23,391 nucleotides of DNA from RUG721 sp040307385 (lineage in GTDB: Bacteria > Actinomycetota > Coriobacteriia > Coriobacteriales > Atopobiaceae), in contig JAWRJQ010000095.1 of assembly GCA_040307385.1 (NCBI GenBank), forward strand, positions 1 through 23,391, in the 5' to 3' direction. Every line of letters starts with the position of its first letter. Within the stretch, counting starts at the first letter, position 1. Made by a program: the position numbers and the translations under genes. Below, one piece after another: positions 1-10,920 of the stretch. A model generated the notes under the pieces. The model was not told where the DNA came from. It did no database searches and saw nothing but the letters and a program-made list of their open reading frames with translations.

Positions 1-2685
<2,685 letters not shown>

Positions 2686-2687
2686 CG

Positions 2688-3194
2688 ATGGCGCGTGCCC
2701 AGCGTATCGACAAAACCAACGCCCTGCGCGCCCTCGACGCCGCCGGCATCGCCTACACGGCCGAGGCCTACGAGGTTTCGGACGGCGTTCCCGGACGCGA
2801 CTATGGCGTGCATGTCGCAGAGCTCCTCGGCCACGACCCGGAGAGCTCCTTCAAGACGCTCGTCACGGTCACGCCCGCAGGCGGGCACGTGGTATGCTGC
2901 ATTCCCGCATCCGCCGAGCTCGATCTCAAGAAGGCGGCTGCGGCGGCGGGGGAGAAGAGCCTCGCGATGATGCACGTGCGCGATCTCGAGGCGACCACGG
3001 GGTACGCGCGCGGAGCCTGCTCGCCCATCGGCATGAAGAAGCGCTTTCCCACGCTCATCGACGAAACGGCCCAACTCTATGACGAGATAGGGATTTCGGG
3101 CGGCAAGCGGGGCCTGTCGTTGAGGCTCTCGCCCCATGACGTAGTATCCTTGGTTGATGCAACGCTTGCCGATATCTGCCGCGAGGAGGTGTAG
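2688..3194 (+). CDS. ybaK: YbaK/ProX-type aminoacyl-tRNA deacylase (likely Cys-tRNA(Pro) deacylase)
   Basis: The 168-residue protein matches the YbaK family, which hydrolyses mischarged Cys-tRNA(Pro) in trans and so protects translation fidelity. Visible family features are an N-terminal helical start with the A-L-x-x-A-G-I-x-Y pattern, the F-K-T-L-V strand holding the conserved Lys (residue 56), the I-P-A-S-A-E-L-D-L-K-K segment, and the G-Y-x-R-G-A-C-S-P-I-G-M-K-K loop (105-118). The tail has the S-G-G-K-R-G-L-S-L strand typical of the family. The chosen ATG lies 2 nt after the uvrA stop and starts the recognisable N-terminus. The stop is followed directly by the murJ ATG, so translation is probably coupled in both directions. 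The exact tRNA substrate cannot be read from sequence, and a related Pro/Ala editing specificity is possible. Confidence 0.87.
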   Translation: MARAQRIDKTNALRALDAAGIAYTAEAYEVSDGVPGRDYGVHVAELLGHDPESSFKTLVTVTPAGGHVVCCIPASAELDLKKAAAAAGEKSLAMMHVRDLEATTGYARGACSPIGMKKRFPTLIDETAQLYDEIGISGGKRGLSLRLSPHDVVSLVDATLADICREEV

Positions 3195-4826
3195 ATGGCC
3201 GAAGAGTACCGAACGGCGCCCGCAGAGCAGAGCGAGATCGCGCGCGGGGAGCAGATGGCCTCTGCAGGCCGTTCCGCCGTCCTCATGAGCTCGCTCGTCA
3301 TCGTGAGCCGCATCACGGGCTTCATCCGCACCTGGGCGCAGGCCTTCGCCATTGGCGCCACCGTGCTCGCGAGCTGCTATGCGGTGGCCAACAACCTTCC
3401 CACGCAGATCTACGAGATCGTCACGGCGGGCATGCTCGTCACGGCCTTCCTCCCGGTCTACATGTCGGTCAAGAAGCGCCTGGGCCAGGATGCCGCCAAC
3501 GGCTACGTCTCCAACCTCACGTCCATCGTGCTCGTCATCACGGCGGCGGTCACGCTTCTCTCCATCATCTTCGCCGTGCAGGTCGTGTGGACGCAGTCCT
3601 TCTCGGCGGCCGAGGGCTTCGACTCCAACCTCGCGGTGTACTTTTTCCGATTCTTCGCCATCGAGATCGTGCTCTACGCGCTCTCGACCATCTTCTCGGG
3701 CGTCGTCAACGCCGAGCGCGACTACCTGTGGTCGTCCATCGCGCCCATCTTCAACAACGTGGTCACCATCACGTCGTTTCTGCTCTACGCCCTCCTCGCC
3801 GACTCCCACCCCGCCCTCGGCCTCGTCATCCTGGGCCTCGGCAACCCTCTGGGCGTGCTCGTGCAGGTGGTGCTCCAGATGCCCTCGATGTATCGCCACG
3901 GCGTCCGCCTGCGCTTCCGCATCGACCTCTCCGACCCCGCCCTCAAAGACACGCTCAGGATCGGCGTGCCCTCCATCCTGATCCTCATCACCTCCTTCGC
4001 GACGTCCTCCATCCAGATAAACGCCACGCTCACCTTCTCGCCCATCGGCGCGTCGGTGGCCGACTACGCGCATCCGTGGTTCACGCTGCCCTACGCGGTG
4101 CTCTGCGTGCCCATCATGACCACGCTCTTCACCGAGCTCTCCGACGAGTACGCACGCGGCCGCATCGACGACTTCTGCGCCACCGTCTCCACCGGCGCCA
4201 CGCAGATCTTCTTCTTCCTCATCCCGTTCGCGCTCTACCTGATGGTGTTCTCCACCCCGCTCATCTCCATCTTCGGCACGCGCTTCTCCGACGAGGCCAT
4301 CGCGCTCTCGGCCCTCTATCTGGCCGCGCGCGCCCCCTCGCTGCCCGTGTACGGCGTGGGCATGTACCTCCAGAAGGTCTTCTCGTCCACGCGCAGGATG
4401 GGCCTGTACGCGCTCGCCAACGTGCTGGGATCGGCCCTGCAGATCGCGCTGCTCCTGTTTGCGGCGCCGGGCATCGGGCTCTGGTTCGTGCCCTTCACCT
4501 CGTGCGTCTTCTTCACGTTCTTCGACGTGTTCATGTTCGTCAGCCTGAAGCGCGACCATCCCCAGATCGCGCTGCGCCCCATCTTCATGGGCATCCTGCG
4601 CTCCATCGCGCTCGGCCTCGCGGGCGCTGCGGCGGGCTGGGTCATCCTGCGCTTCGCCACGCCCGCCGTCATGGCGCGCTTCTCGCTGGTCATCGGATCG
4701 GGCCTGCTCTGCGTTATCGCGGGCATCCCCTCCGTCCTCGTCACGTACGGCCTCGCCCTCGCGCTCAAGGTCCCCGAGGCGAGCGTCATCCGAACCCTGC
4801 TGTCCCGCGTGCTCAAGCGCGCCTGA
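3195..4826 (+). CDS. murJ: Lipid II flippase MurJ (MviN family)
   Basis: This 543-residue polytopic membrane protein belongs to the MurJ/MviN branch of the MOP exporter superfamily, which moves lipid II across the cytoplasmic membrane for peptidoglycan synthesis. The N-terminus has a short cytoplasmic tail, then the family hallmark S-R-I-T-G-F-I-R (residues 38-45), whose two arginines correspond to functionally important arginines in E. coli MurJ. This is followed by V-A-N-N-L-P and alternating hydrophobic segments to the end, compatible with about 14 helices. The E. coli Asp39 and Arg52 positions are not conserved here, as also seems true of other actinobacterial members. The ATG directly follows the ybaK stop, with GAGGAGGT ending about 4 nt upstream. 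It is followed 28 nt later by an ATP-grasp ligase that may modify the same pathway's precursor. Confidence 0.9.
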   Translation: MAEEYRTAPAEQSEIARGEQMASAGRSAVLMSSLVIVSRITGFIRTWAQAFAIGATVLASCYAVANNLPTQIYEIVTAGMLVTAFLPVYMSVKKRLGQDAANGYVSNLTSIVLVITAAVTLLSIIFAVQVVWTQSFSAAEGFDSNLAVYFFRFFAIEIVLYALSTIFSGVVNAERDYLWSSIAPIFNNVVTITSFLLYALLADSHPALGLVILGLGNPLGVLVQVVLQMPSMYRHGVRLRFRIDLSDPALKDTLRIGVPSILILITSFATSSIQINATLTFSPIGASVADYAHPWFTLPYAVLCVPIMTTLFTELSDEYARGRIDDFCATVSTGATQIFFFLIPFALYLMVFSTPLISIFGTRFSDEAIALSALYLAARAPSLPVYGVGMYLQKVFSSTRRMGLYALANVLGSALQIALLLFAAPGIGLWFVPFTSCVFFTFFDVFMFVSLKRDHPQIALRPIFMGILRSIALGLAGAAAGWVILRFATPAVMARFSLVIGSGLLCVIAGIPSVLVTYGLALALKVPEASVIRTLLSRVLKRA

Positions 4827-4854
4827 GCCGTCCGCTTCCCGGAGGTGCCCCGCC

Positions 4855-6117
4855 ATGGCTTCACGGCCGAACCATATTGAGAAGGACAAGCTGGCCGAGC
4901 TGCTCCAGCCGGTCATCCTCGGCGCCGACTACAGCGCCTACGCCTACGTCCGCGCCTTCTGGGAGGCGTATCGCGTCAAGCCCCTCATCCTGGGCTGCTA
5001 CGAGGTGAAGGCGATCTCGAAGACGCGCTTCGCAACCTATCGCGTCATCGAGGGCCTCGACACGCAGGAGAAGCTCCTGGAGGTGCTGCCCGGGCTCGGC
5101 GAGGAGCTCTGCGCTGCGGGCCGCGTGCCCTTCCTCGTCACCTGCGGCGACTTCTACGCGCGCATCGTCTCCCGGCACAAGGCCATGCTCGAGCAGTGGT
5201 TCTACACGCCGGTGGTCGACTTCCCCACGCTCGACTTCATCACCCAGAAGGAGAACTTCTACCGGGCGTGCGACGAGATCGGCGTGCGCTATCCCACGAC
5301 GCGCTTCCTCGATTGCTCCGATACGTCCGCCGAGGCCGACGACTCCGGTTTCACCTACCCGCTGGTCGCCAAGCCGTCCAATTCTGCGGCCTATCACTAC
5401 GTCGACTTCCCCGACCAGCAGAAGGTTTTCTTCGTGCAGGACCGCGCCGAGCTCGTCCGCATCTATCGCGCGCTCCAGAACTCGAGCTATGACGAGAGCC
5501 TCATCGTGCAGGAGCTCGTGCCCGGCGATGACGATCGGCTCTACGCCCTCTACACCTACGCCGACGCGAACTCCGATCCGGTCTTCACCGTCTGCGGCCA
5601 CGTGGGGCTCGAGGACCATCATCCGGGCGCCATCGGCAACGCGGTGGTGATCGCGCCCGAGCGCAATCCGCAGATGGAGGAGGCCGCCGCGCGCTTCATG
5701 AAGCACACCGGCTATCGCGGCATGGGCTGCTTCGACGTCAAGGTCGATCCCCGCGACGGCAGCTACCGCTTCCTCGAGATGAATACGCGTCCGGGGCGCA
5801 GCTCGTGGATCGTGCTGCTCGCGGGCATCAACTTCGCGCGCATCCAGGTGGAGGAGACGATTCTGGGCATCGCCCCCGAGCCCGTGGAGCCGAGGGACGA
5901 TTGGGTGTACGTGGGCGTGCCCAAGCGCGTCGTCGCCGCGTACATGGCGGAGGGCCCCTTCAAACAACGCGTGCTCGCCGCCTACGGCAACGGGCAGGCG
6001 CATCCCGCGCTCAGCTGGAGCGAGGATCGCCTCGCCCAGCGCTTCTGGTCGTCCGTCAACTACTGGCACCAGGTCTCGAAGTTCAACAGGCACTTCCCGG
6101 CCGCGCAGCGGTCGTAG
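4855..6117 (+). CDS. ATP-grasp carboxylate-amine ligase family protein; candidate cross-bridge D-aspartate ligase
   Basis: The 420-residue soluble protein has an ATP-grasp fold. An N-terminal pre-ATP-grasp region (about 1-130) is followed by the ATP-binding V-A-K-P (Lys173), the I-V-Q-E-L-V-P-G hinge strand (217-224), and the metal-binding motif F-L-E-M-N-T-R (Glu308, Asn310, Arg312). A C-terminal tail of about 80 residues follows. The start is set by GGAGGT at 4841-4846, 8 nt before the ATG. Proteins of this architecture and length include Aslfm-type D-aspartate ligases, which add D-Asp to the stem-peptide lysine or ornithine of UDP-MurNAc-pentapeptide. I infer a peptidoglycan role because it sits directly behind murJ, and because Collinsella cell walls are, as I recall, of a D-Asp-bridged type. 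The sequence alone does not prove the substrate; another amino acid or peptide ligase role remains possible. Confidence 0.6.
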   Translation: MASRPNHIEKDKLAELLQPVILGADYSAYAYVRAFWEAYRVKPLILGCYEVKAISKTRFATYRVIEGLDTQEKLLEVLPGLGEELCAAGRVPFLVTCGDFYARIVSRHKAMLEQWFYTPVVDFPTLDFITQKENFYRACDEIGVRYPTTRFLDCSDTSAEADDSGFTYPLVAKPSNSAAYHYVDFPDQQKVFFVQDRAELVRIYRALQNSSYDESLIVQELVPGDDDRLYALYTYADANSDPVFTVCGHVGLEDHHPGAIGNAVVIAPERNPQMEEAAARFMKHTGYRGMGCFDVKVDPRDGSYRFLEMNTRPGRSSWIVLLAGINFARIQVEETILGIAPEPVEPRDDWVYVGVPKRVVAAYMAEGPFKQRVLAAYGNGQAHPALSWSEDRLAQRFWSSVNYWHQVSKFNRHFPAAQRS

Positions 6118-6125
6118 GGCACGCC

Positions 6126-8048
6126 ATGTCCGCCGGCTCCCCAGACGCGCCCGCCGCCCATCTCGCCGCGCTTGCGGCCGAGGTCGCCCAGGTTCCCCAG
6201 GAGCCGGGCTGCTACCTGTGGAAGGATGCCTCCGGCACCGTCGTCTACGTGGGCAAGGCCAAGAACCTGCGCGCCCGCATGCGCCAGTACGTCACGCTTT
6301 CCGACGAACGCGCCAAGATCCCGCTCATGATGGATGCGGTGCGCTCGTTCGACTACGTGGTGGTGGGCAGCGAGCACGAGGCGCTCGTGCTCGAGCGCAA
6401 CCTCATCGCCGAGCATCGCCCCTACTACAACGTGGACTTCAAGGACGACAAGAGCTATCCCTTCATCGCCATCACCGAAAGCGACGCCTTCCCGGCCATC
6501 AAGTACACGCGCGAGCGCCATAGGAAGGGCACCCGCTACTTCGGGCCCTATACCGACGCCCGCGCCGCCAAGGAGACCATCGAGACGTTGCGCAAGGTCG
6601 TGCCCGTGTGCACGGCCACCTGCGCGGAGTGGAAGCGCGTCAAGCGCTTTCTCGAGAAGCACCCCGACGATGTGCCCGTGGCGAACCTCGTCCTCGCGCA
6701 GCAGGGGAGGCCCTGCTTCGATGCGCACGTGGGCAAGGGACCGGGCGTGTGCACGGGCGCCATCGACACCGTGGACTATGCGCGCCACATCGCGCAGGTC
6801 GAGGGCTTCCTGCGCGGCAAGCGCGCGGGCATCGTCGATGAGATCGCAGATCAGATGCGCTCTGCGGCGGCCGACCTCGATTTCGAGAAGGCGGGCCGCC
6901 TGAAGGCGCGCCTCGACGCCATCTCCGCTCTCGAGGACCGCCAGCAGGTCGAGTTCCCGTCGGCGGCGAACATCGACGCGATCGGGTTCTTCCGCGAGGA
7001 GACCATCAGCTGCGCCTGCGTGTTCGTGGTGCGCGAGGGCATCACCGTGCGCTCGGTCGAGTTCATCCTCGACAAGGGCCTCGACGTGGGCGAGGAGGAG
7101 CTGGCCGCAGGCTTCGTCAAGCGCTACTACGACGAGACCGAGGACATCCCTGCCGAGGTCGACCTTGCCGTCGCGCTCGACGATGCCGAGCTCATCGGCG
7201 CCTGGCTCTCCCAGAAGCGCGGCGCCGCCGTGCGCCTGCACGTGCCCCAGCGCGGGAACAAGCGCCGCCTGCTCGAGAAGGCGGCCCTCAACGCCCGCCA
7301 CGCGCTCATGCGCTACATGGTGCGCACGGGCTATGCCGACGACCGTACCAACCAGGCCCTGCGCGAGCTCGAGAGCGCCCTTGCCCTCGACGCCCCGCCC
7401 CTGCGCATCGAGTGCTTCGACATCTCCACGCTCCATGGACGGTTCACGGTGGCGAGCATGGTGGTCTTCACCGACGGCCGTCCCGATAAGAGCCAGTACC
7501 GCCGCTTCAAGGTGCACGCCGAGCTCGACGAGGCCAACGACTTCCTCTCCATGAGCGAGGTGCTCGGACGGCGCTATGCGCCCGAGCGCATGGCCGACGA
7601 GCGCTTCGGCAAGCGCCCCGACCTGCTCGTGGTGGACGGCGGCAAGCCCCAGCTCACGGCAGCCCTATCCCAGCTCGAGGCGCTGGGTCTTGACATCCCC
7701 GTGTGCGGCCTCGCCAAATCCGACGAGGAGGTGTTCGTCCCGTGGGACGACGCGCCCATCGTCCTGCCCAGCGGCTCGGCCTCGCTCTACCTCATCAAAC
7801 AGGTGCGTGACGAGAGCCACCGCTTCGCCATCACGTTCCACCGGCAGCTGCGCGACAAGGCCATGACCGTCTCGATCCTCGATGAGATCGAGGGCGTGGG
7901 GGAGAAGCGCAAGAAGGCGCTCAAGCGCGCCTTCGGATCGATGAAGCGCCTGCGCGAGGCCACCGTGGAGCAGATCGCCGCCGTCGAAGGCATCCCGCGC
8001 GCCGTCGCCGAGGCCGTCTACAGCGGGATCCATGCGCTCGATGCATAG
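6126..8048 (+). CDS. uvrC: UvrABC excinuclease subunit C
   Basis: UvrC makes both incisions around a lesion after UvrB loading. The 640 residues show the GIY-YIG nuclease domain (P-G-C-Y at 27-30, V-Y-V-G-K-A-K-N-L-R at 40-49, Glu90), which makes the 3' incision. A central cysteine region follows (162-209), then the UVR motif that contacts UvrB (about 237-266). The RNase-H-like domain for the 5' incision has F-D-I-S (Asp432), V-V-D-G-G-K (Asp504) and D-E-S-H-R-F (His565). Tandem helix-hairpin-helix motifs end the protein (about 587-636). The ATG at 6126 is 8 nt after the ATP-grasp stop; the reading frame stays open upstream to 5805, but similarity begins only here. One usual Fe-S cysteine position is Gly205 and the loop before it is enlarged (see findings). 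The following 186-bp gap ends the tight housekeeping run. Confidence 0.97.
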   Translation: MSAGSPDAPAAHLAALAAEVAQVPQEPGCYLWKDASGTVVYVGKAKNLRARMRQYVTLSDERAKIPLMMDAVRSFDYVVVGSEHEALVLERNLIAEHRPYYNVDFKDDKSYPFIAITESDAFPAIKYTRERHRKGTRYFGPYTDARAAKETIETLRKVVPVCTATCAEWKRVKRFLEKHPDDVPVANLVLAQQGRPCFDAHVGKGPGVCTGAIDTVDYARHIAQVEGFLRGKRAGIVDEIADQMRSAAADLDFEKAGRLKARLDAISALEDRQQVEFPSAANIDAIGFFREETISCACVFVVREGITVRSVEFILDKGLDVGEEELAAGFVKRYYDETEDIPAEVDLAVALDDAELIGAWLSQKRGAAVRLHVPQRGNKRRLLEKAALNARHALMRYMVRTGYADDRTNQALRELESALALDAPPLRIECFDISTLHGRFTVASMVVFTDGRPDKSQYRRFKVHAELDEANDFLSMSEVLGRRYAPERMADERFGKRPDLLVVDGGKPQLTAALSQLEALGLDIPVCGLAKSDEEVFVPWDDAPIVLPSGSASLYLIKQVRDESHRFAITFHRQLRDKAMTVSILDEIEGVGEKRKKALKRAFGSMKRLREATVEQIAAVEGIPRAVAEAVYSGIHALDA

Positions 8049-8050
8049 GT

Positions 8051-8090
8051 GGTATCTGAATCTGCATAAGTGATATCAGAATCGATTCTG
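8051..8090. promoter_or_regulatory. Repeated palindromic element, candidate operator
   Basis: Just after the uvrC stop, GGTATCTGAATC (8051-8062) and GATATCAGAATC (8072-8083) match at 10 of 12 positions with 21 bp between their starts, i.e. two helical turns. The second copy runs into CAGAATCGATTCTG (8077-8090), a perfect 14-bp palindrome, and overlaps TGATATCA (8071-8078), a perfect 8-bp palindrome. The region is markedly richer in A/T than the flanking genes. It lies about 60 bp upstream of the best promoter-like hexamers of the transporter operon. A dimeric regulator binding site is the simplest reading; no regulator gene is in the window. Confidence 0.35.
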
Positions 8091-8151
8091 TCAACTCATA
8101 GTTCGGCAATCGGTCGGATTCGGGATGAATACACCATTCGGCGCAACAAAC

Positions 8152-8181
8152 TTTACCTTTGGGTTCGCGCCATACTAAGAT
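8152..8181 (+). promoter_or_regulatory. Possible sigma-70-type promoter of the transporter/nan operon
   Basis: TTTACC (8152-8157) and TAAGAT (8176-8181) are separated by 18 bp, and each agrees with the consensus at four of six positions. They lie in the A/T-rich 186-bp gap and would give a leader of roughly 45 nt before the binding-protein ATG at 8235. Other pairings in the same stretch are nearly as good, so the exact hexamers are uncertain. That a promoter exists somewhere in 8049-8234 is more likely than this particular assignment. Confidence 0.3.
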
Positions 8182-8234
8182 TTCATCAGTCTATGGTTGC
8201 AACAGGCGCAGCCAACAGGAAGGAAGAGGCAATT

Positions 8235-9842
8235 ATGAGCGATAAACTTACACGTCGCGCGTTTCTGGGCGCGGCCGGTGCGGCCGCACTCTCGCTTGCC
8301 GCTTGCGGCGGCGGCACGGGCGGTACCACCGAGGGCGGCGACGCTGCCTCAGAGGGCGGCTCCGAGCCCGTCGTGGGCGGAGGAACGCTCACCGTCGGCT
8401 CCGCCTACGGCCCCAGCTCCTTCGATCCCCAGAACTGCTCGTCGGCATTCTGCCTGAGCGCCAACTCCAACGTCATGGAAGGCCTCTACGACATCGACTT
8501 CCACGACTACAGCGTCTCCGACGGCCTGTGCGTGGGCGATCCCGTCTGGCTCGACGACAATACCTGCGAGATCACCCTGCGCGAGGGCGCCGCCTTCTCG
8601 ACGGGCGATCCCGTCACCGTCGAGGACGTCATCCACTCGTTCGAGCGCGCCAAGCAGGACGGCATGATGTACGTCTCCTTCCTCACCATGATCGAGTCCA
8701 TCGAGAAGAAGGACGACGCCACCATGACCGTCAAGGTCACCATCCCGAACTTCGCCCTCATCAAGGAGCGCCTGGGCATCATCAAGGTCACGCCCGCCAC
8801 GCTCTCCGACGACGATGCCGCCGCCAAGCCCATCGGCACCGGCCCCTGGATGTACGACGAGATGTCCGACACCTACGTCACGCTGCTTCCTAACCCCCAC
8901 TACAACGGCGCCCATCCCGCACAGGACGCGGCCATCCGCATCGACTCCATGACCGACCCCACCGCCCGCGTCACGGCCCAGTCCGAGGGCACCACGGTCA
9001 TCACCGAGTCCGTTCCGCCCGACAGCATCGAGATGCTCGAGGGCGTCGGCTGCAAGGTCGATCAGGTGCAGGGCTTCGGAACCCGCTTCATCATGTTCAA
9101 CGTCAAGAAGGCACCGTGGGACACCAAGGAGGCCCGTCAGGCCGTCATGTACGCCCTCAACACCGACAACATGATCGCCAACGCGTTCTCCGGCCTCGCC
9201 GGCAAGCCCGATTGCTACCTGCCCGCGTCGCTTCCCGCGCACCATACCGCTTCCACGGTCTACACCTACGACGTCGACAAGGCCAAGGAGCTCGGCGGCG
9301 CCATCACCGGCACCATCAACCTGTTCACCACCGATAACGCCCAGGTCGTCTCCATGGGCGCCCAGGCGCAGCAGGATCTGCAGGACGCCTTCGGCGTGAC
9401 CGTCGATCTGAAATCCGATCAGTCTCCCGCCACCTATGCCGCCATCGACCAGGCTGACGACTCCTGGGACATCCTCATCGCCCCCGGCGATCCGTCCTGC
9501 TTCGGCGGCGACACCGACCTGCTCCTCAACTGGTGGTTCGGCGACAACATCTGGATGAAGACCCGCTGCCCGTGGGGCGCCACCGACGAGTGGAAGCAGG
9601 TCAACTCCCTCATGTCCGACGCACTCGCCAAGAGCGGCGCCGAGCAGCAGGAGTGCTGGAACCAGGTCTTCGACATCCTCGCCGAGAACGTCCCCCTCTA
9701 CCCGGTGCTCCAGGTCATCACGCCCACGGGCTACTGGGATGCCGCAGGCTCGCCCGCTCCTTCCGGCGTGAGCGTCCAGGGCTTCTCGGGCATCGGCACC
9801 ACGGGCGTCGTGCTCACCGATGTTGCCACGGTCAACGGCTAA
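8235..9842 (+). CDS. Family 5 (peptide/nickel/sialate-type) ABC transporter substrate-binding lipoprotein, Tat-exported
   Basis: The 535-residue protein is an extracytoplasmic solute receptor of the DppA/OppA/NikA family (SBP family 5). Its N-terminus has a twin-arginine motif, T-R-R-A-F-L-G (residues 6-12), and a lipobox L-A-A-C with the lipidated Cys24. A low-complexity Gly/Ser/Glu linker (25-50) comes next, and then G-G-T-L-T-V-G-S, the usual start of the mature fold. The ATG at 8235 is chosen because it begins the signal peptide and has AGGAAGAGG ending 5 nt upstream; the frame is open further upstream but without signal. It is the first gene of the transporter operon, and a strong hairpin separates it from the permease, consistent with higher binding-protein levels. 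Ligand is inferred from the downstream nan genes: family 5 receptors include SatA, the Haemophilus ducreyi sialate receptor. Peptide uptake cannot be excluded by sequence. Confidence 0.88.
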   Translation: MSDKLTRRAFLGAAGAAALSLAACGGGTGGTTEGGDAASEGGSEPVVGGGTLTVGSAYGPSSFDPQNCSSAFCLSANSNVMEGLYDIDFHDYSVSDGLCVGDPVWLDDNTCEITLREGAAFSTGDPVTVEDVIHSFERAKQDGMMYVSFLTMIESIEKKDDATMTVKVTIPNFALIKERLGIIKVTPATLSDDDAAAKPIGTGPWMYDEMSDTYVTLLPNPHYNGAHPAQDAAIRIDSMTDPTARVTAQSEGTTVITESVPPDSIEMLEGVGCKVDQVQGFGTRFIMFNVKKAPWDTKEARQAVMYALNTDNMIANAFSGLAGKPDCYLPASLPAHHTASTVYTYDVDKAKELGGAITGTINLFTTDNAQVVSMGAQAQQDLQDAFGVTVDLKSDQSPATYAAIDQADDSWDILIAPGDPSCFGGDTDLLLNWWFGDNIWMKTRCPWGATDEWKQVNSLMSDALAKSGAEQQECWNQVFDILAENVPLYPVLQVITPTGYWDAAGSPAPSGVSVQGFSGIGTTGVVLTDVATVNG

Positions 9843-9883
9843 GCGCACGATGCCGGCATCATAGCCGCTGAAATGCGCGAACA

Positions 9884-9917
9884 GGAGGCCCGGGCGAGCT
9901 CGATCGTCCGGGCCTCC
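9884..9917 (+). terminator. Strong intercistronic hairpin after the binding protein
   Basis: GGAGGCCCGGGCGA (9884-9897) pairs with TCGTCCGGGCCTCC (9904-9917) over 14 bp, one of them G-U, around a 6-nt loop. No T-run follows, so full intrinsic termination is unlikely. Its place between the receptor and the permease fits a partial terminator or 3' mRNA-protecting element. Confidence 0.6.
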
Positions 9918-9961
9918 CGTATACGAGGTTCGTTCGACCATCAATCGGTTTGGGGGACACT

Positions 9962-10918
9962 GTGAACAACCTGCTACGTCTTGTGGGGAGGCGGCTCATC
10001 GCCTTGCCGATCATGGCGATCGGCGTGAGCTTCCTGATCTTCTTCCTCATGTCGTTCTCGCCCATCGACCCGGCCTATAAGGCGTTGGGCGAGGCGGCCA
10101 CGCCCGAGGCCATCCAGAAATACCATGAGGAGTACGGCCTGGACGATCCCTGGCCCGTCCGGTATGTCCGCTATATGGGCGATCTGCTGCACGGCGAGCT
10201 CGGCACCTACAGCGCTCGGCGCAACTCGGTGGCGAGCCGCATCGCAAGCGCGCTGCCCGTGACCATGCAGCTCACCTTCCTGGGCCTGCTCTTGGGAACG
10301 ATCGTCTCGTTCACCTTGGGCATCGTCGCGGCGCTCTATCGCGACCGATGGCCCGACCAGCTCATCCGCATCCTGTCGATCGCCGGCTTGGCAACGCCGT
10401 CGTTTTGGCTGGCGGTCCTGCTCATCCTCTTCTTCTCGTCCTACCTGCATCTGTTCAACGCCTCGGGGGCGCTGCCCGACCCCGCGCGCGACCTCGGCGG
10501 CTATATGGCTCGCATGATCATGCCCGTCATCTCGCTCGCCGTTCCGCTGACCGGCCAGATGACGCGCATCGTGCGCACGGCCATGGTCGAGGAGCTCGAT
10601 AAGGACTACGTGCGCACGGCAAAGGGCTCGGGCCTGCCCAAGGGCGTCATCATCGCCAAGAACGTGCTGCGCAACGCCCTGATCACCCCCATAACCACGC
10701 TCGGCATGAAGATCGGCTACCTCATGGGCGGCGCCGTCGTCATCGAGGTCATCTTCAACCTGCCCGGCATGGGCATGGCCATCCTCGACGGCGTCTCCGG
10801 CAACGAGCCCATGCTCATCATGGGCGTCGTCATCGTGGTGGCGCTCTCCTTCATCATCATCAACATCGTCGTGGACATGCTCTATCTCCTCATCAACCCC
10901 CGGATAAGGAGCGTGTAG
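9962..10918 (+). CDS. ABC transporter permease, DppB/OppB type
   Basis: This 318-residue integral membrane protein is the first permease of the importer. It begins with the family's R-R-L-I-A-L-P-I-M hydrophobic start, has an extracytoplasmic loop with E-Y-G-L-D-D-P-W-P-V-R-Y (57-68), about six hydrophobic segments, and the cytoplasmic EAA-type coupling loop K-D-Y-V-R-T-A-K-G-S-G-L (214-225) that docks on an ATPase. A GTG at 9962 is preferred because GGGGGA ends 4 nt before it; a TTG at 9950 in the same frame would place the GGGGGA inside the gene. The stop is 2 nt before the next ATG. It is expected to pair with the permease half of the next gene. Confidence 0.9.
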   Translation: MNNLLRLVGRRLIALPIMAIGVSFLIFFLMSFSPIDPAYKALGEAATPEAIQKYHEEYGLDDPWPVRYVRYMGDLLHGELGTYSARRNSVASRIASALPVTMQLTFLGLLLGTIVSFTLGIVAALYRDRWPDQLIRILSIAGLATPSFWLAVLLILFFSSYLHLFNASGALPDPARDLGGYMARMIMPVISLAVPLTGQMTRIVRTAMVEELDKDYVRTAKGSGLPKGVIIAKNVLRNALITPITTLGMKIGYLMGGAVVIEVIFNLPGMGMAILDGVSGNEPMLIMGVVIVVALSFIIINIVVDMLYLLINPRIRSV

Positions 10919-10920
10919 CC

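Noticed and set aside
3300..3470. MurJ lacking the E. coli Asp39 and Arg52 equivalents
   Set aside because: These positions appear not conserved in actinobacterial MurJ in general, so it is not evidence for a non-MurJ function.
8070..8234. Upstream extension of the binding-protein frame
   Set aside because: The signal peptide and ribosome binding site point to the ATG at 8235; the upstream part overlaps the repeat and promoter region and shows no protein-like pattern.
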